The position numbers and the translations under genes are program-made. The notes below the pieces were generated by a model that ran no database searches, had not been told where the DNA came from, and was given only the letters and a program-made list of their open reading frames with translations. From Psychrobacter sp. 4Bb (GTDB lineage Bacteria > Pseudomonadota > Gammaproteobacteria > Pseudomonadales > Moraxellaceae), in contig NZ_PJAS01000037.1 in assembly GCF_002836735.1 (NCBI RefSeq), positions 1 to 38,791 on the forward strand: a stretch of DNA of 38,791 nt, given 5' to 3'. How positions within the stretch are numbered: the stretch's first letter is position 1; the number at the start of each line of letters is the position of its first letter. Below, one piece after another: positions 25,413 through 33,679 of the stretch.

Positions 25413-27170
25413 CTATAATTGAGCAACCTCATATTGACTAAACTTATCAGTCATCATCAGCCTGCGTCCTAATCGTAGGGAGGTTTGTTTATTACCAATA
25501 CGCATGACGATTCTATCATCAGCTTGAAAGTACGAAGGTGGTACGATTAGTGTGCCAGTCGTCTGTAGCTGTTCATCCTTACCGAGAATAAATGCTGGTA
25601 CAAAATGATGACTTCGCGTTTTACTGCCTTCCAAACGTAATCCACATGCCACAATTTTGTGCCCGAGTATCTGCCATTCCACTTCTGGATTTTTAGTATC
25701 GACATTTAACCAGCGTACCACCCCTATTGACCAATTAGGTTGTTCTTTATTTTCAGAGCCATAGACCAAAATCAGACTCATGATATGCAAAGGCTGCGGT
25801 GTTGTCCTAGAAAGATCAGAGTCATTTTTTTCTACAATAAGCTCTTCTTTATTGAGAATACTTTCGTCGACAACATTCTCATTAGGCTTACCAGCTTTTG
25901 GCAATAAATGCAGTCTGCGATATGCTGAAGAACTGTCATGGTCATCAAATGTCTCAATGTTTATAACGCTACTGCGGCCACGCTCGCTGTCAAATGTATC
26001 GTATAAAGGTCTGTCTTCTTCTAGTAGATGTTTTATAGCGATTAAATTGGCAAAAGTTTTTGAATGGCCTACATGGTAGTGTATATCATTAAAATTGGTG
26101 ATTAACTTTGCCTGATGTTTGCTAGTATATTTGGTTGCCAAGGTAAGTGGCGGCTGCAAATAGCGGTAGCTGATGGTCATCGAAATAGCGTTAAGCAAAC
26201 TATATTCTGCTGTGCTACCTTCTTCGATAAAGGCTTTTTTACGTGACTCAAAATATTCAATTATCGGTGTCAGTTCTATAAATAGACAGTCATGACGATC
26301 TTCATATGGGTTGATATGAGAGTTGACGGTCAGATAGCTTGGCGGATTACTACTATGAAGATCAACGAAAACTTTTGTCTCGGTGGCGGGCTCTATGGTT
26401 GCGACCATGTGTTTAGCCCAGTCAGGCAATAGACGCTGTACGAGTAAAATATTCGGGCGCCTCATAGCACGCAAATTTAACAAGTGATGCAAACAAATTT
26501 GGCAATATAGCTGATGAATACTGTTTGTTTGGTTCGTGACAGTATGTAGACTTAAATCCATATCAGCTATTTTTCTCTGATGAGCCAGATAATATAACTG
26601 GTTGACTTTAGACCACAGGTAATCTGATGGCTTTCGATAGCACAGTGCCTCTTCTGCTAATAGTTTTTGGTATCTTAATAGTGATTGATAAATCGCAATA
26701 GCAAGCGTGCTATCAGGTTTAGTCTCAGCACCAAAAAAACGCTGCCAACCTTTACCAGAAGATTGGTTTAAGGAGGCTTCTGACAACTGCGTCTCACGAC
26801 GTATGACTTTGTCGTAAACCATAATAATTAAATAATGTAGCGATTGCATTTGAGCGATATAAGACATCTGATCCTGACTAAACGCGCCTGTCTCATAGAT
26901 ATAGTGCTGCCTAAAAGCTGCAATCAGTCGGTCTGAGGCATCAATGACTGTTGCCATTAATTTGAGACGCTGTTGTTCATCCATATTGGATTCACGTAAT
27001 ACTGTCAGTAGACTCTCTAAATGCTCTGTTTGCTGCTCCTGGGTAAGCGTAGGTAGCGTTGCCAACATCTTTAACAAGTAACGCTCTTGACCATTTACTG
27101 AGCGATTAGATAGCGGAGGTAGTGGCTCTGTAGAATCTAAATGCTCTTGAAACATTGATAATGTTATCAT
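25413..27170 (-). CDS. Large hypothetical protein next to fimX
   Basis: I do not recognise this 585-residue protein with certainty. It has no signal peptide or membrane span. The first 200 residues look helical (ERYLLKMLATLPTLTQEQQ, LLRYQKLLAEEALCYRKPSD). The C-terminal 120 residues appear beta-rich (WSIGVVRWLNVDT, VEWQILGHKIVACGLR, GTLIVPPSYFQADDRIVMRI, SLRLGRRLMMTDKFSQYEV). This C-terminal pattern reminds me of PilZ-barrel-like proteins encoded beside fimX in pseudomonads, but the classic PilZ c-di-GMP motifs (RxxxR and D/NxSxxG) are not evident. A role with FimX in pilus control is inferred from adjacency only. ATG 27170 is used, with a weak GAGAG upstream. Confidence 0.7.
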   Translation of the reverse strand: MITLSMFQEHLDSTEPLPPLSNRSVNGQERYLLKMLATLPTLTQEQQTEHLESLLTVLRESNMDEQQRLKLMATVIDASDRLIAAFRQHYIYETGAFSQDQMSYIAQMQSLHYLIIMVYDKVIRRETQLSEASLNQSSGKGWQRFFGAETKPDSTLAIAIYQSLLRYQKLLAEEALCYRKPSDYLWSKVNQLYYLAHQRKIADMDLSLHTVTNQTNSIHQLYCQICLHHLLNLRAMRRPNILLVQRLLPDWAKHMVATIEPATETKVFVDLHSSNPPSYLTVNSHINPYEDRHDCLFIELTPIIEYFESRKKAFIEEGSTAEYSLLNAISMTISYRYLQPPLTLATKYTSKHQAKLITNFNDIHYHVGHSKTFANLIAIKHLLEEDRPLYDTFDSERGRSSVINIETFDDHDSSSAYRRLHLLPKAGKPNENVVDESILNKEELIVEKNDSDLSRTTPQPLHIMSLILVYGSENKEQPNWSIGVVRWLNVDTKNPEVEWQILGHKIVACGLRLEGSKTRSHHFVPAFILGKDEQLQTTGTLIVPPSYFQADDRIVMRIGNKQTSLRLGRRLMMTDKFSQYEVAQL

Positions 27171-27533
27171 CAGTATCTTTACTCTCTATTAGTCACTCTG
27201 AGGCAATCAGTAATATGCAGCAGTACAAATACATGTATGGCATAAAAAATGTTTGTGAAGCTCGACTATAGAAAAGTGATGATATCTATTTATTGTGAGC
27301 CTAAATCTAGCAGTACGCTCTGACAATACCTATATACTGGCAAAGTTTTGTATTTAACGTTATATGCTTTTTAGGTAGATTACATACTGACAGTTTATAT
27401 TCTGTTCCAATCATATATCTATTTATACTTATAAAAAAGCATAAATCCTAGATTTTAGTTTCTAAAGATACTATCCGCATCTTTTTTAAGAGCCACTCTT
27501 TGTTTACTAAATAAGTTGGTATAGTGCCCTACA
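27171..27533. other. Intergenic region between epmB and the fimX-adjacent gene
   Basis: This gap of 363 AT-rich bases has no coding frame or strong terminator that I can support. It includes the 3' side of the epmB transcript and the presumed leftward promoter of the 585-residue protein. Confidence 0.5.
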
Positions 27534-28541
27534 TTAGCCATTGCTGTAAATATCAATCGGTACTTTAAAAGGTTTATTAGGTAACTCTCTGACCAACTTA
27601 GGGACAAGATAACCTGGCAATGATGCTAGCAATGACCAATAAAGCTCAATCGCTGCTTGCTCACGACTATCGAAATGCGCCGCACCAGCCACCTTGTCCA
27701 ACACATGTAAATAATATGGTAGTACGCCAGAAGCAAACAAACGCTGACTAAGCTGTACTTGCGCGTTAAGAGTATCGTTGACACCTTTTAACAACACGGC
27801 TTGGTTTAATAGTGTAATTCCAGCTGCTCTCGCACGTTGCAAGTATTCAGCGGTTGGTGCATCTAGCTCATTGGCATGATTACAGTGAATCACCATGACA
27901 ATATGGCAGCGGCTTTGAGATAACCTCTCTAACAATGCAGAATCCAAGCGTGCGGGTATCACCAATGGCAAACGCGTATGCAACCGAATCGTAGTAATCT
28001 GCGGAAGAGACTCCAAAGTATCTAACCATGAAAACAATCGTCTATTAGTCACATTTAGTGGGTCACCACCACTCAAAATTACCTCATTGACCTCAGGATT
28101 TGCATTAATATAATTAATGATATTTTCTTTAGCATCAGCAGTCGGCATATTGGCACTATAGTCAAAATGCTGGCGAAAGCAGTAACGGCAGTGAATAGCG
28201 CACGCACCCGTAATCGTTAACAACACTCTCGACTGATATTTATGCAGCAAACCTTTTACAGGATTTTGAGTGTTTTCGCTTAGCGGATCTGCCACGTAGC
28301 CTGTGACGTTGATTTGCTCTTGCTGATCTGGCAACACTTGTTTAAGCAGGGGATCATTACGGTCGCCAATAGCCATTTTTGCCACAAAGCCACGCGGCAC
28401 ACGCAGTTCAAAATGCTTAGGTACGTAAACTTCTGCACGCATTGATTCAAGCTGCAGAATACTCAATAGCTCATCAACAGATGTAATAGCTTCCGATAAT
28501 TGCGTTTGCCAGTTTTTTTGTGTGATTAAATGGTTTATCAT
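27534..28541 (-). CDS. epmB: EF-P beta-lysylation protein EpmB (radical SAM lysine 2,3-aminomutase)
   Basis: The 335-residue protein converts (S)-alpha-lysine to (R)-beta-lysine, which EpmA attaches to EF-P. The radical SAM motif CAIHCRYC supplies Cys114, Cys118 and Cys121 for the [4Fe-4S] cluster. The following RQHFDY is typical of the KamA/EpmB family. NEVILSGGDPLNVTNRRL is the SAM- and PLP-associated segment, and HVLDKVAGAAHFD contains the probable PLP lysine. The length fits EpmB rather than the longer catabolic KamA. It is divergent from efp, its pathway partner, across 160 bases. No epmA gene is present in this window. Confidence 0.95.
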   Translation of the reverse strand: MINHLITQKNWQTQLSEAITSVDELLSILQLESMRAEVYVPKHFELRVPRGFVAKMAIGDRNDPLLKQVLPDQQEQINVTGYVADPLSENTQNPVKGLLHKYQSRVLLTITGACAIHCRYCFRQHFDYSANMPTADAKENIINYINANPEVNEVILSGGDPLNVTNRRLFSWLDTLESLPQITTIRLHTRLPLVIPARLDSALLERLSQSRCHIVMVIHCNHANELDAPTAEYLQRARAAGITLLNQAVLLKGVNDTLNAQVQLSQRLFASGVLPYYLHVLDKVAGAAHFDSREQAAIELYWSLLASLPGYLVPKLVRELPNKPFKVPIDIYSNG

Positions 28542-28645
28542 GACAGCCTATTACCTGTGCCCAAAATCCGATATTATACGCCCTTAGTGTCTAGCCTATC
28601 AAAGTATCCTCGTTAATCCGTAAATACTTGGCATAACAGAAAATT

Positions 28646-28674
28646 TTGGTACAGTCAGCCCTATGTCTTACTAT
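28646..28674 (+). promoter_or_regulatory. Candidate promoter of efp
   Basis: TTGGTA at 28646-28651 is followed after exactly 17 bases by TACTAT at 28669-28674. Each hexamer matches four of six consensus positions. The predicted start falls near 28681, giving a leader of about 20 bases that includes the AGGAG at 28691-28695. Confidence 0.45.
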
Positions 28675-28701
28675 TATATTTACAACCCCTAGGAGTTTCT
28701 T

Positions 28702-29274
28702 GTGGCAAGTTTTTCTACTAATGAATTTAAAGCTGGTCTAAAAGTGATGCTTGATGGCAACCCTTGTGCCATTCTTGAAAACGAGTTTGTTAAGCCTGGT
28801 AAAGGTCAAGCCTTTAACCGTGTTAAGTTGCGCAATCTTCGTAGTGGCAAAGTACTGGAACAAACTTTCAAATCAGGTGACAGCCTAGAAGCTGCTGATG
28901 TGATGGATACTGAAATGAACTATCTATACAACGATGGCGAGTTTTGGCATTTTATGCATCCTGAGAGCTTTGAGCAGATCCAAGCGGACAAAAACGCAAT
29001 GAGTGACTCAATCAAGTGGTTAAAAGAAAACAGCAATGCTCTATGTACCATTACGTTATTTAATGGTGCTCCTCTGTCAGTCACGCCGCCTAACTTCGTT
29101 GAGTTAGAAATCACAGAAACAGATCCTGGCGTACGCGGCGATACTTCAGGCGGTGGTGGCAAACCTGCTAAATTAGAGACAGGTGCCGTTGTACGTGTAC
29201 CATTATTTGTGCAACAAGGTGAAGTGGTACGTGTTGATACGCGTACTGGCGACTACCAAACTCGCGTGAACTAA
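28702..29274 (+). CDS. efp: Translation elongation factor P
   Basis: The 190-residue protein is EF-P, which binds between the P and E sites and rescues ribosomes stalled on proline runs. The KOW-like N-terminal domain holds [20 protein letters not shown], where Lys34 of KPGKG is the beta-lysylation site. The OB domains contain [20 protein letters not shown], the region from [13 protein letters not shown] [15 protein letters not shown] onward, and [15 protein letters not shown] at the end. The start is a GTG at 28702, with AGGAG six bases upstream. The adjacent divergent epmB supports the modified form being used here. A strong terminator follows. Confidence 0.97.
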   Translation: MASFSTNEFKAGLKVMLDGNPCAILENEFVKPGKGQAFNRVKLRNLRSGKVLEQTFKSGDSLEAADVMDTEMNYLYNDGEFWHFMHPESFEQIQADKNAMSDSIKWLKENSNALCTITLFNGAPLSVTPPNFVELEITETDPGVRGDTSGGGGKPAKLETGAVVRVPLFVQQGEVVRVDTRTGDYQTRVN

Positions 29275-29328
29275 TATCGCTCCGAATATGACTGGTAGTT
29301 GATATTTATTTATACCTCTATCACCAAT

Positions 29329-29368
29329 AAAAAAGCTTAACCACTATATAGGCGGTTAAGCTTTTTTT
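29329..29368 (+). terminator. Intrinsic terminator of efp
   Basis: AAAAAAGCTTAACC at 29329-29342 pairs with GGTTAAGCTTTTTT starting at 29354, followed by further T residues. The A-run on the left also gives a T-run on the opposite strand, so it may stop leftward transcription from the kinase gene as well. Confidence 0.9.
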
Positions 29369-29403
29369 ATATTTATCAATCATGGTTACATTAAAATGCT
29401 AAT

Positions 29404-29447
29404 CACTACCACTACCACTACCACTACCACTAATACTAATACTAATA
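29404..29447. repeat. Short tandem repeat of ACTACC and ACTAAT units
   Basis: From about 29404 the sequence runs as four consecutive ACTACC units followed by three ACT-AAT units. It lies between the efp terminator and the stop codon of the hybrid kinase (29457-29459), and so is outside both coding regions. Slippage could change the length of the kinase 3' untranslated region but not the proteins. Confidence 0.85.
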
Positions 29448-29456
29448 TCTAGCAAA

Positions 29457-31271
29457 TCACTCTTCTTCCAATGATTGCTTTTGTATCAGCCAATACTGTA
29501 CCAAGGCATTCAACTGCTCTTGCTTAAAAGGTTTGGTGCAGTAGTCCTGCATACCAACTTTCAGATATTTCTCACGCTCGCCGTCCATTGCATTGGCAGT
29601 CAAAGCGATAATGGGCGGTAGTACTTGGGGGTCATATAATTCATGCAATTTGATAGTCGCCTGTACTCCATCCATAATCGGCATATGATGATCCATCAAT
29701 ATCACATCATAACGATCAGGGAATAAAGCAAAAGCCTCAATTGCTTGCTGACCATCAGTAACATGAGTGACGGTATGACCACTGTTGGTTAGTGCTTTTT
29801 TGGCAATAATCGCATTAACAGTATCATCTTCAACCAACAAGATATGGCCAGACCGCTCATGCGTAGGTTCAATCATCGTCATATCGTTAGAGTCTTGCCA
29901 TACCTCATACTTGTCTTCGTCAATAGTAGTTAACGGTAATAAAACACTAAATGTCGTACCGACTCCTACTTCACTATTTACATGAATACGACCACCCATC
30001 AAATCGACCAGAGACTTACAAACAGATAGTCCAAGTCCGGTACCACCGTAAATACGATGAGTAAACTTATTTGCTTGGTCATAAGCGTCAAATATCGCCT
30101 CTAACGACTCTTCTTTGATACCAACACCCGTATCTTTCACTTCTATACACAAAGTTATATTCTGACCAGTTTCATCGCATTCTATTTTGCTTGCTTCTTT
30201 TTCTTGACTCGTACTCACGAATTTTTCGTTAATGTTATTTGGACAGTAGCAATTGTCCATATGTTTAACATCGATACTTACTTGACCACCTTCACGCGTG
30301 AATTTAATCGCGTTATTGACCAAGTTTGCAATAATCTGTTTTAGACGTACAGGATCACCGTTTACATAAGGTGATAGTGTTTCAGTATAATGATAATCTA
30401 AGGTCAGGCCTCTTTGACGTGCCTTTATTGCAAATAAACTGACGACCTCATTGCATAAACTAGATAAATTCAATGGAATAGAATCAATCGTCATTTTTCC
30501 AGACTCAACTTTTGATAAGTCCAAAATACCATTAATGATGACCATCAAATGCTCATTGGAGACTTTAATGTTATCAACGTATTCTCGCTGTTCATTACTG
30601 AGTTGGGTATCGCCTAACATCTCTACCATACCGATAATACCGTTCATCGGTGTGCGAATCTCATGACTCATATTGGCCAAAAAGCTCGATTTCATCTCAT
30701 TAGCACGCTTAGCATCACGCTGCTTATCTTGCAACTGCAAAGCATCAGCTGCCATTTTTGCAAACTCTGCCAAGATCTCTGATTGTTGCTCACTAAAACT
30801 ATGATTAGGTTTCGTATCCATAAGGCATAAAGTACCTAGACGATACCTTTTATTGTCTTCATATAAGATAATAGGAGCACCAACATAAAATCGTAAATAT
30901 GGAGAACCTGAGACCATGGGATTCTGGCTAAAGCGATCGTCGTTCCAAGTATCTGGCACTATAAAAACGTCATCGGACAATATCGTATAGTTACAAAAAG
31001 CAATGTCACGTGATGTCGTGCATACACTTTCAGGTTCACTATCAAATTTACAAGCTGGTTTTAAATACTGTGTTTCCTCATCCATAAAAGTAATGGCGAC
31101 TACAGGCACATCAAAAAACAGCTTCACGAGTTCAACAAGCCGATCAAACGCAGGCTCCTCATCTTCGTTGAGTACCTGGTACTTCTTTAGCTTGTTGACA
31201 CGTTCTAATTCATCTACCGCGACAGGGTAGCTCTGCTTGGACGAGTTAGATATAGACAAGGTAAACTCCAT
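29457..31271 (-). CDS. GAF-domain hybrid sensor histidine kinase with receiver
   Basis: The 604-residue protein has no membrane span. A GAF domain lies at about 35-180 and contains the cysteine-bearing [14 protein letters not shown] and [14 protein letters not shown], typical of this GAF subgroup. The HisKA domain carries the phospho-acceptor His203 in [15 protein letters not shown]. The ATPase domain has the N box [17 protein letters not shown]1 VKDTGVGI and G2 [16 protein letters not shown]-terminal receiver has [12 protein letters not shown], the phospho-acceptor at about Asp527 in [13 protein letters not shown], and TKPF. No Hpt domain or separate response regulator is visible nearby, so the downstream partner is unknown. 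It starts 18 bases after tcdA and is probably co-transcribed with it. The Shine-Dalgarno is weak. Confidence 0.9.
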   Translation of the reverse strand: MEFTLSISNSSKQSYPVAVDELERVNKLKKYQVLNEDEEPAFDRLVELVKLFFDVPVVAITFMDEETQYLKPACKFDSEPESVCTTSRDIAFCNYTILSDDVFIVPDTWNDDRFSQNPMVSGSPYLRFYVGAPIILYEDNKRYRLGTLCLMDTKPNHSFSEQQSEILAEFAKMAADALQLQDKQRDAKRANEMKSSFLANMSHEIRTPMNGIIGMVEMLGDTQLSNEQREYVDNIKVSNEHLMVIINGILDLSKVESGKMTIDSIPLNLSSLCNEVVSLFAIKARQRGLTLDYHYTETLSPYVNGDPVRLKQIIANLVNNAIKFTREGGQVSIDVKHMDNCYCPNNINEKFVSTSQEKEASKIECDETGQNITLCIEVKDTGVGIKEESLEAIFDAYDQANKFTHRIYGGTGLGLSVCKSLVDLMGGRIHVNSEVGVGTTFSVLLPLTTIDEDKYEVWQDSNDMTMIEPTHERSGHILLVEDDTVNAIIAKKALTNSGHTVTHVTDGQQAIEAFALFPDRYDVILMDHHMPIMDGVQATIKLHELYDPQVLPPIIALTANAMDGEREKYLKVGMQDYCTKPFKQEQLNALVQYWLIQKQSLEEE

Positions 31272-31289
31272 TAAATAATATCAGACACA

Positions 31290-32150
31290 TTAGTTACGAC
31301 TCGTCTGTCTTATTAATAATTGTAATGCTTCACTCACCATAATCATCGCCACCACTGACGTAACGACCACTGCTGAGCCATAACCACCGCACTGTAAACC
31401 GCCTGTTTGACAGCTTTTATCTACAATCGGTGGCTCTGTCGAATAGACACATTTGATACCAAATTTTTCTTTTAAAGCACTATTAATGCCTTTTTCGTGG
31501 CGTAACTTGTTACGTAGCTTTGCTAGTAGTGGGTCTTGATAACAATCACGCAAATCACTTACTCTAATCTGACTTGGATCTATCTTACCACCTGCACCGC
31601 CCGCACAGACCAACTTTAGTTTATTAAAACGACAGTGTAAAGCGATTGCTAATTTAGCATTCATATCGTCTACACAATCTAAAATAACAATCGGTCTCCC
31701 CTGAGCAGTGGCAGATCTGACTGCTTCACGACTTGGTAGGAGTGTGGCGACGTTATCTACTGTCAAAAAGTCATCGACTAAATTTAAGGTTACTGTGGGA
31801 TTAATTTCTCTAATACGAGTTGCCATTGCTTCAATTTTACTTTGACCAAATGTGCTGTCCAATGCAGGCAGTTGGCGATTGACATTAGACGCAACCAATA
31901 CATCTAAATCAATCAGCGTAATCGTTCCAACTGCTGTCCGAGCCAACGCCTCTGCTGCCCAAGAGCCAACCCCTCCTACACCAATAATGTAGACATGAGC
32001 TGCCGAAAAAGTATCAACCGCAGAGGTACCATATAGTGTCCGTGTACCTTGAAAACGACGATCGTACTGCTCATCTTGTTGGCTCGATTCGTCTTGTGCA
32101 AGACTGTCTTCGACGGATTCTGGTTGTTCAAATTGTCGCGTGTCACTCAT
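31290..32150 (-). CDS. tcdA: tRNA threonylcarbamoyladenosine dehydratase
   Basis: The 286-residue protein is an E1-like ATP-dependent enzyme that cyclises t6A to ct6A at position 37 of ANN-decoding tRNAs. It has the nucleotide-binding YIIGVGGVGSWAAEALART at about 52-70 and TLIDLDVLVASNVNRQ, then DCVDDMNAKLAIALHCRF. Near the C-terminus is CQTGGLQCGGYGSAVVVTS with the family cysteines. A C-terminal hydrophobic stretch (AVVVTSVVAMIMVSEALQLL) is normal for TcdA. An acidic N-terminal extension of about 35 residues precedes the core. The usual partners csdA/csdE are not adjacent. The hybrid kinase follows closely. Confidence 0.93.
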   Translation of the reverse strand: MSDTRQFEQPESVEDSLAQDESSQQDEQYDRRFQGTRTLYGTSAVDTFSAAHVYIIGVGGVGSWAAEALARTAVGTITLIDLDVLVASNVNRQLPALDSTFGQSKIEAMATRIREINPTVTLNLVDDFLTVDNVATLLPSREAVRSATAQGRPIVILDCVDDMNAKLAIALHCRFNKLKLVCAGGAGGKIDPSQIRVSDLRDCYQDPLLAKLRNKLRHEKGINSALKEKFGIKCVYSTEPPIVDKSCQTGGLQCGGYGSAVVVTSVVAMIMVSEALQLLIRQTSRN

Positions 32151-32250
32151 AACAGATCAAATTCTCTTTTCAAATATTTTGGTTGTCATTTATTTGGCTA
32201 GTACTTTTTAGCGTCTAATTACAACGATGCTTTTCTTATAAATAGTATAG

Positions 32251-33207
32251 TTACGTTGAATAAGCCCAGTCTACTTTCAGAGCATCACAGCTATTTTGCC
32301 ATAACTGCTTAGCAAGTTTATCATGTGGTATTTCTAATAGCTCACTCAAGCTTGCCAATACCCATGGGAGATTGGCTGGTACATTCTTATTATGTGAATC
32401 AGTATTATCCGTTGTCTGACACATAATAGGTGTCATATCTGGACAATCCGTTTCAATGACCAAGCATTCGATGCCATGACTCTCAACTGCTACTTGAATA
32501 GCACGGCGCAGTTTTTTGGCATTCGGATTGGTTATCTGACCCGTGACACCAAGCTTAAACCCTAATTTTACAAAAGCCTTCGCCTCTTGTTCGCCACCAC
32601 TAAAGCTATGGGCAATACCACCTAATTTATGCGCATCGTATTTATGCGCTTTTAATATTGCGAGCGCTTCAGCATGCGCTTTACGAATATGCAGCATCAC
32701 TGGCAGATTGTGGGCCACTGCTATATCCAACTGCGCCGCAAAGAACCTTTTTTGTTTAACAAATACATCAGGCTGCTTCATTGCATCGGTAAAGGTGTCT
32801 AATCCAATCTCACCAATAGCTAATGGACGACGCTCTATCACCATTTGCTCAAGTTGTATCAAATGATCGTCAGTATGCTGCTTAATATAAAAAGGATGTA
32901 AACCTAGCGCGATATGGGCTGCAACATCGCACTTATCTTTACTATTCACCTTTGTCACAGACGACTGCGACATTTTATTAATGAAATCTTGAGTATCATA
33001 CATTCGATTAAAATACTGATATAAATAACCTACTAGCACTAAGTGACGAATACCTTGACTATAAGCCTGCTCTACCTGTTGTTTGCGATCATTGTCGAAC
33101 ACTGGAGCGTCAAAATGTGTATGCGTATCTATAAGAGGATAAACATTTTTTAAAACTTCTCTAGCATCTGTTCTCTTAGCAATGGTCACTGATTCGTTGC
33201 CACACAT
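32251..33207 (-). CDS. TatD-family metal-dependent hydrolase
   Basis: This protein of about 318 residues has the TatD TIM-barrel metal ligands in order. These are PLIDTHTHFDAPVF, ALGLHPFYI, AIGEIGLDTF with the metal-binding Glu, LPVMLHIRKAH, GIAHSFSGGEQEA and LVIETDCPDMTP. Such enzymes are Mg2+-dependent DNases or exonucleases; which of the TatD, YcfH or YjjV types this is cannot be decided by eye. The longest frame starts with a GTG at 33237. ATG 33207 is preferred because GGAG stands seven bases upstream, inside the extension. An N-terminal leader of about 22 residues still precedes the barrel. No convincing terminator separates it from the small upstream membrane-protein gene. Confidence 0.88.
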   Translation of the reverse strand: MCGNESVTIAKRTDAREVLKNVYPLIDTHTHFDAPVFDNDRKQQVEQAYSQGIRHLVLVGYLYQYFNRMYDTQDFINKMSQSSVTKVNSKDKCDVAAHIALGLHPFYIKQHTDDHLIQLEQMVIERRPLAIGEIGLDTFTDAMKQPDVFVKQKRFFAAQLDIAVAHNLPVMLHIRKAHAEALAILKAHKYDAHKLGGIAHSFSGGEQEAKAFVKLGFKLGVTGQITNPNAKKLRRAIQVAVESHGIECLVIETDCPDMTPIMCQTTDNTDSHNKNVPANLPWVLASLSELLEIPHDKLAKQLWQNSCDALKVDWAYST

Positions 33208-33301
33208 TAATAAACTCCACAACTGACTTTTAAACACATAGAATTAAATGATAGATTGCTATAGACGCATTTTTAATCTTCTACTTTTTAATTACTAGCT
33301 T

Positions 33302-33475
33302 CTACTTACTAGCTGCATTCTCACGAGCATCATTAATACTGCTCTCAGATACGGTATCATGGTTACTTACTATCTTCGTATTGTCCTTTCGACTACTGCG
33401 CCTAGGGATGAGCAATAGCGCAGTTGCAGCCACACTCAGTAAAAACCACTTTTTTGTATTCTTATAATCTGTCAT
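33302..33475 (-). CDS. Small single-span membrane protein (57 residues)
   Basis: This short frame has its ATG at 33475 and TAG at 33302-33304. It reads MTDYKNTKKWFLLSVAATAL, then LLIPRRSSRKDN, and ends in the polar tail SSINDARENAASK. One hydrophobic segment (WFLLSVAATALLLIP, about 10-24) is flanked by lysines before and arginines after, so it could be a single-span inner membrane protein or an uncleaved signal anchor. GAAG lies five bases before the ATG. I do not recognise a family. It occupies most of an otherwise empty gap between gspD and the TatD-family gene. Being short, it could be a chance frame, but the start signal and composition argue for a gene. Confidence 0.5.
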   Translation of the reverse strand: MTDYKNTKKWFLLSVAATALLLIPRRSSRKDNTKIVSNHDTVSESSINDARENAASK

Positions 33476-33592
33476 TTTAGCTTCTGATTTACTATAGTGG
33501 AAAACATAATACGTAACTCATTATTCTATTAGTAACCAATATACCTAAATATAAAAGCGTCTATGTTTATCTGTGTTATGAATACGCAAGCT

Positions 33593-33630
33593 AATGTACG
33601 ATGTAACTAGTATCTATCACATCGTACATT
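33593..33630. terminator. Perfect 12-base inverted repeat downstream of gspD
   Basis: AATGTACGATGT at 33593-33604 pairs perfectly with ACATCGTACATT at 33619-33630 around a 14-base loop. It lies about 50 bases after the gspD stop. No T-run follows the stem on the - strand, so it is either a Rho-assisted 3' end or a binding site rather than a textbook intrinsic terminator. Confidence 0.45.
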
Positions 33631-33679
33631 AATTTATGTCAGTTGAATCATATTAACCGTTATATATACGGCCAATATT

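Noticed and set aside
29404..29447. Possible CRISPR-like array
   Set aside because: The units are only six bases long and contiguous, with no spacers and no cas genes nearby.
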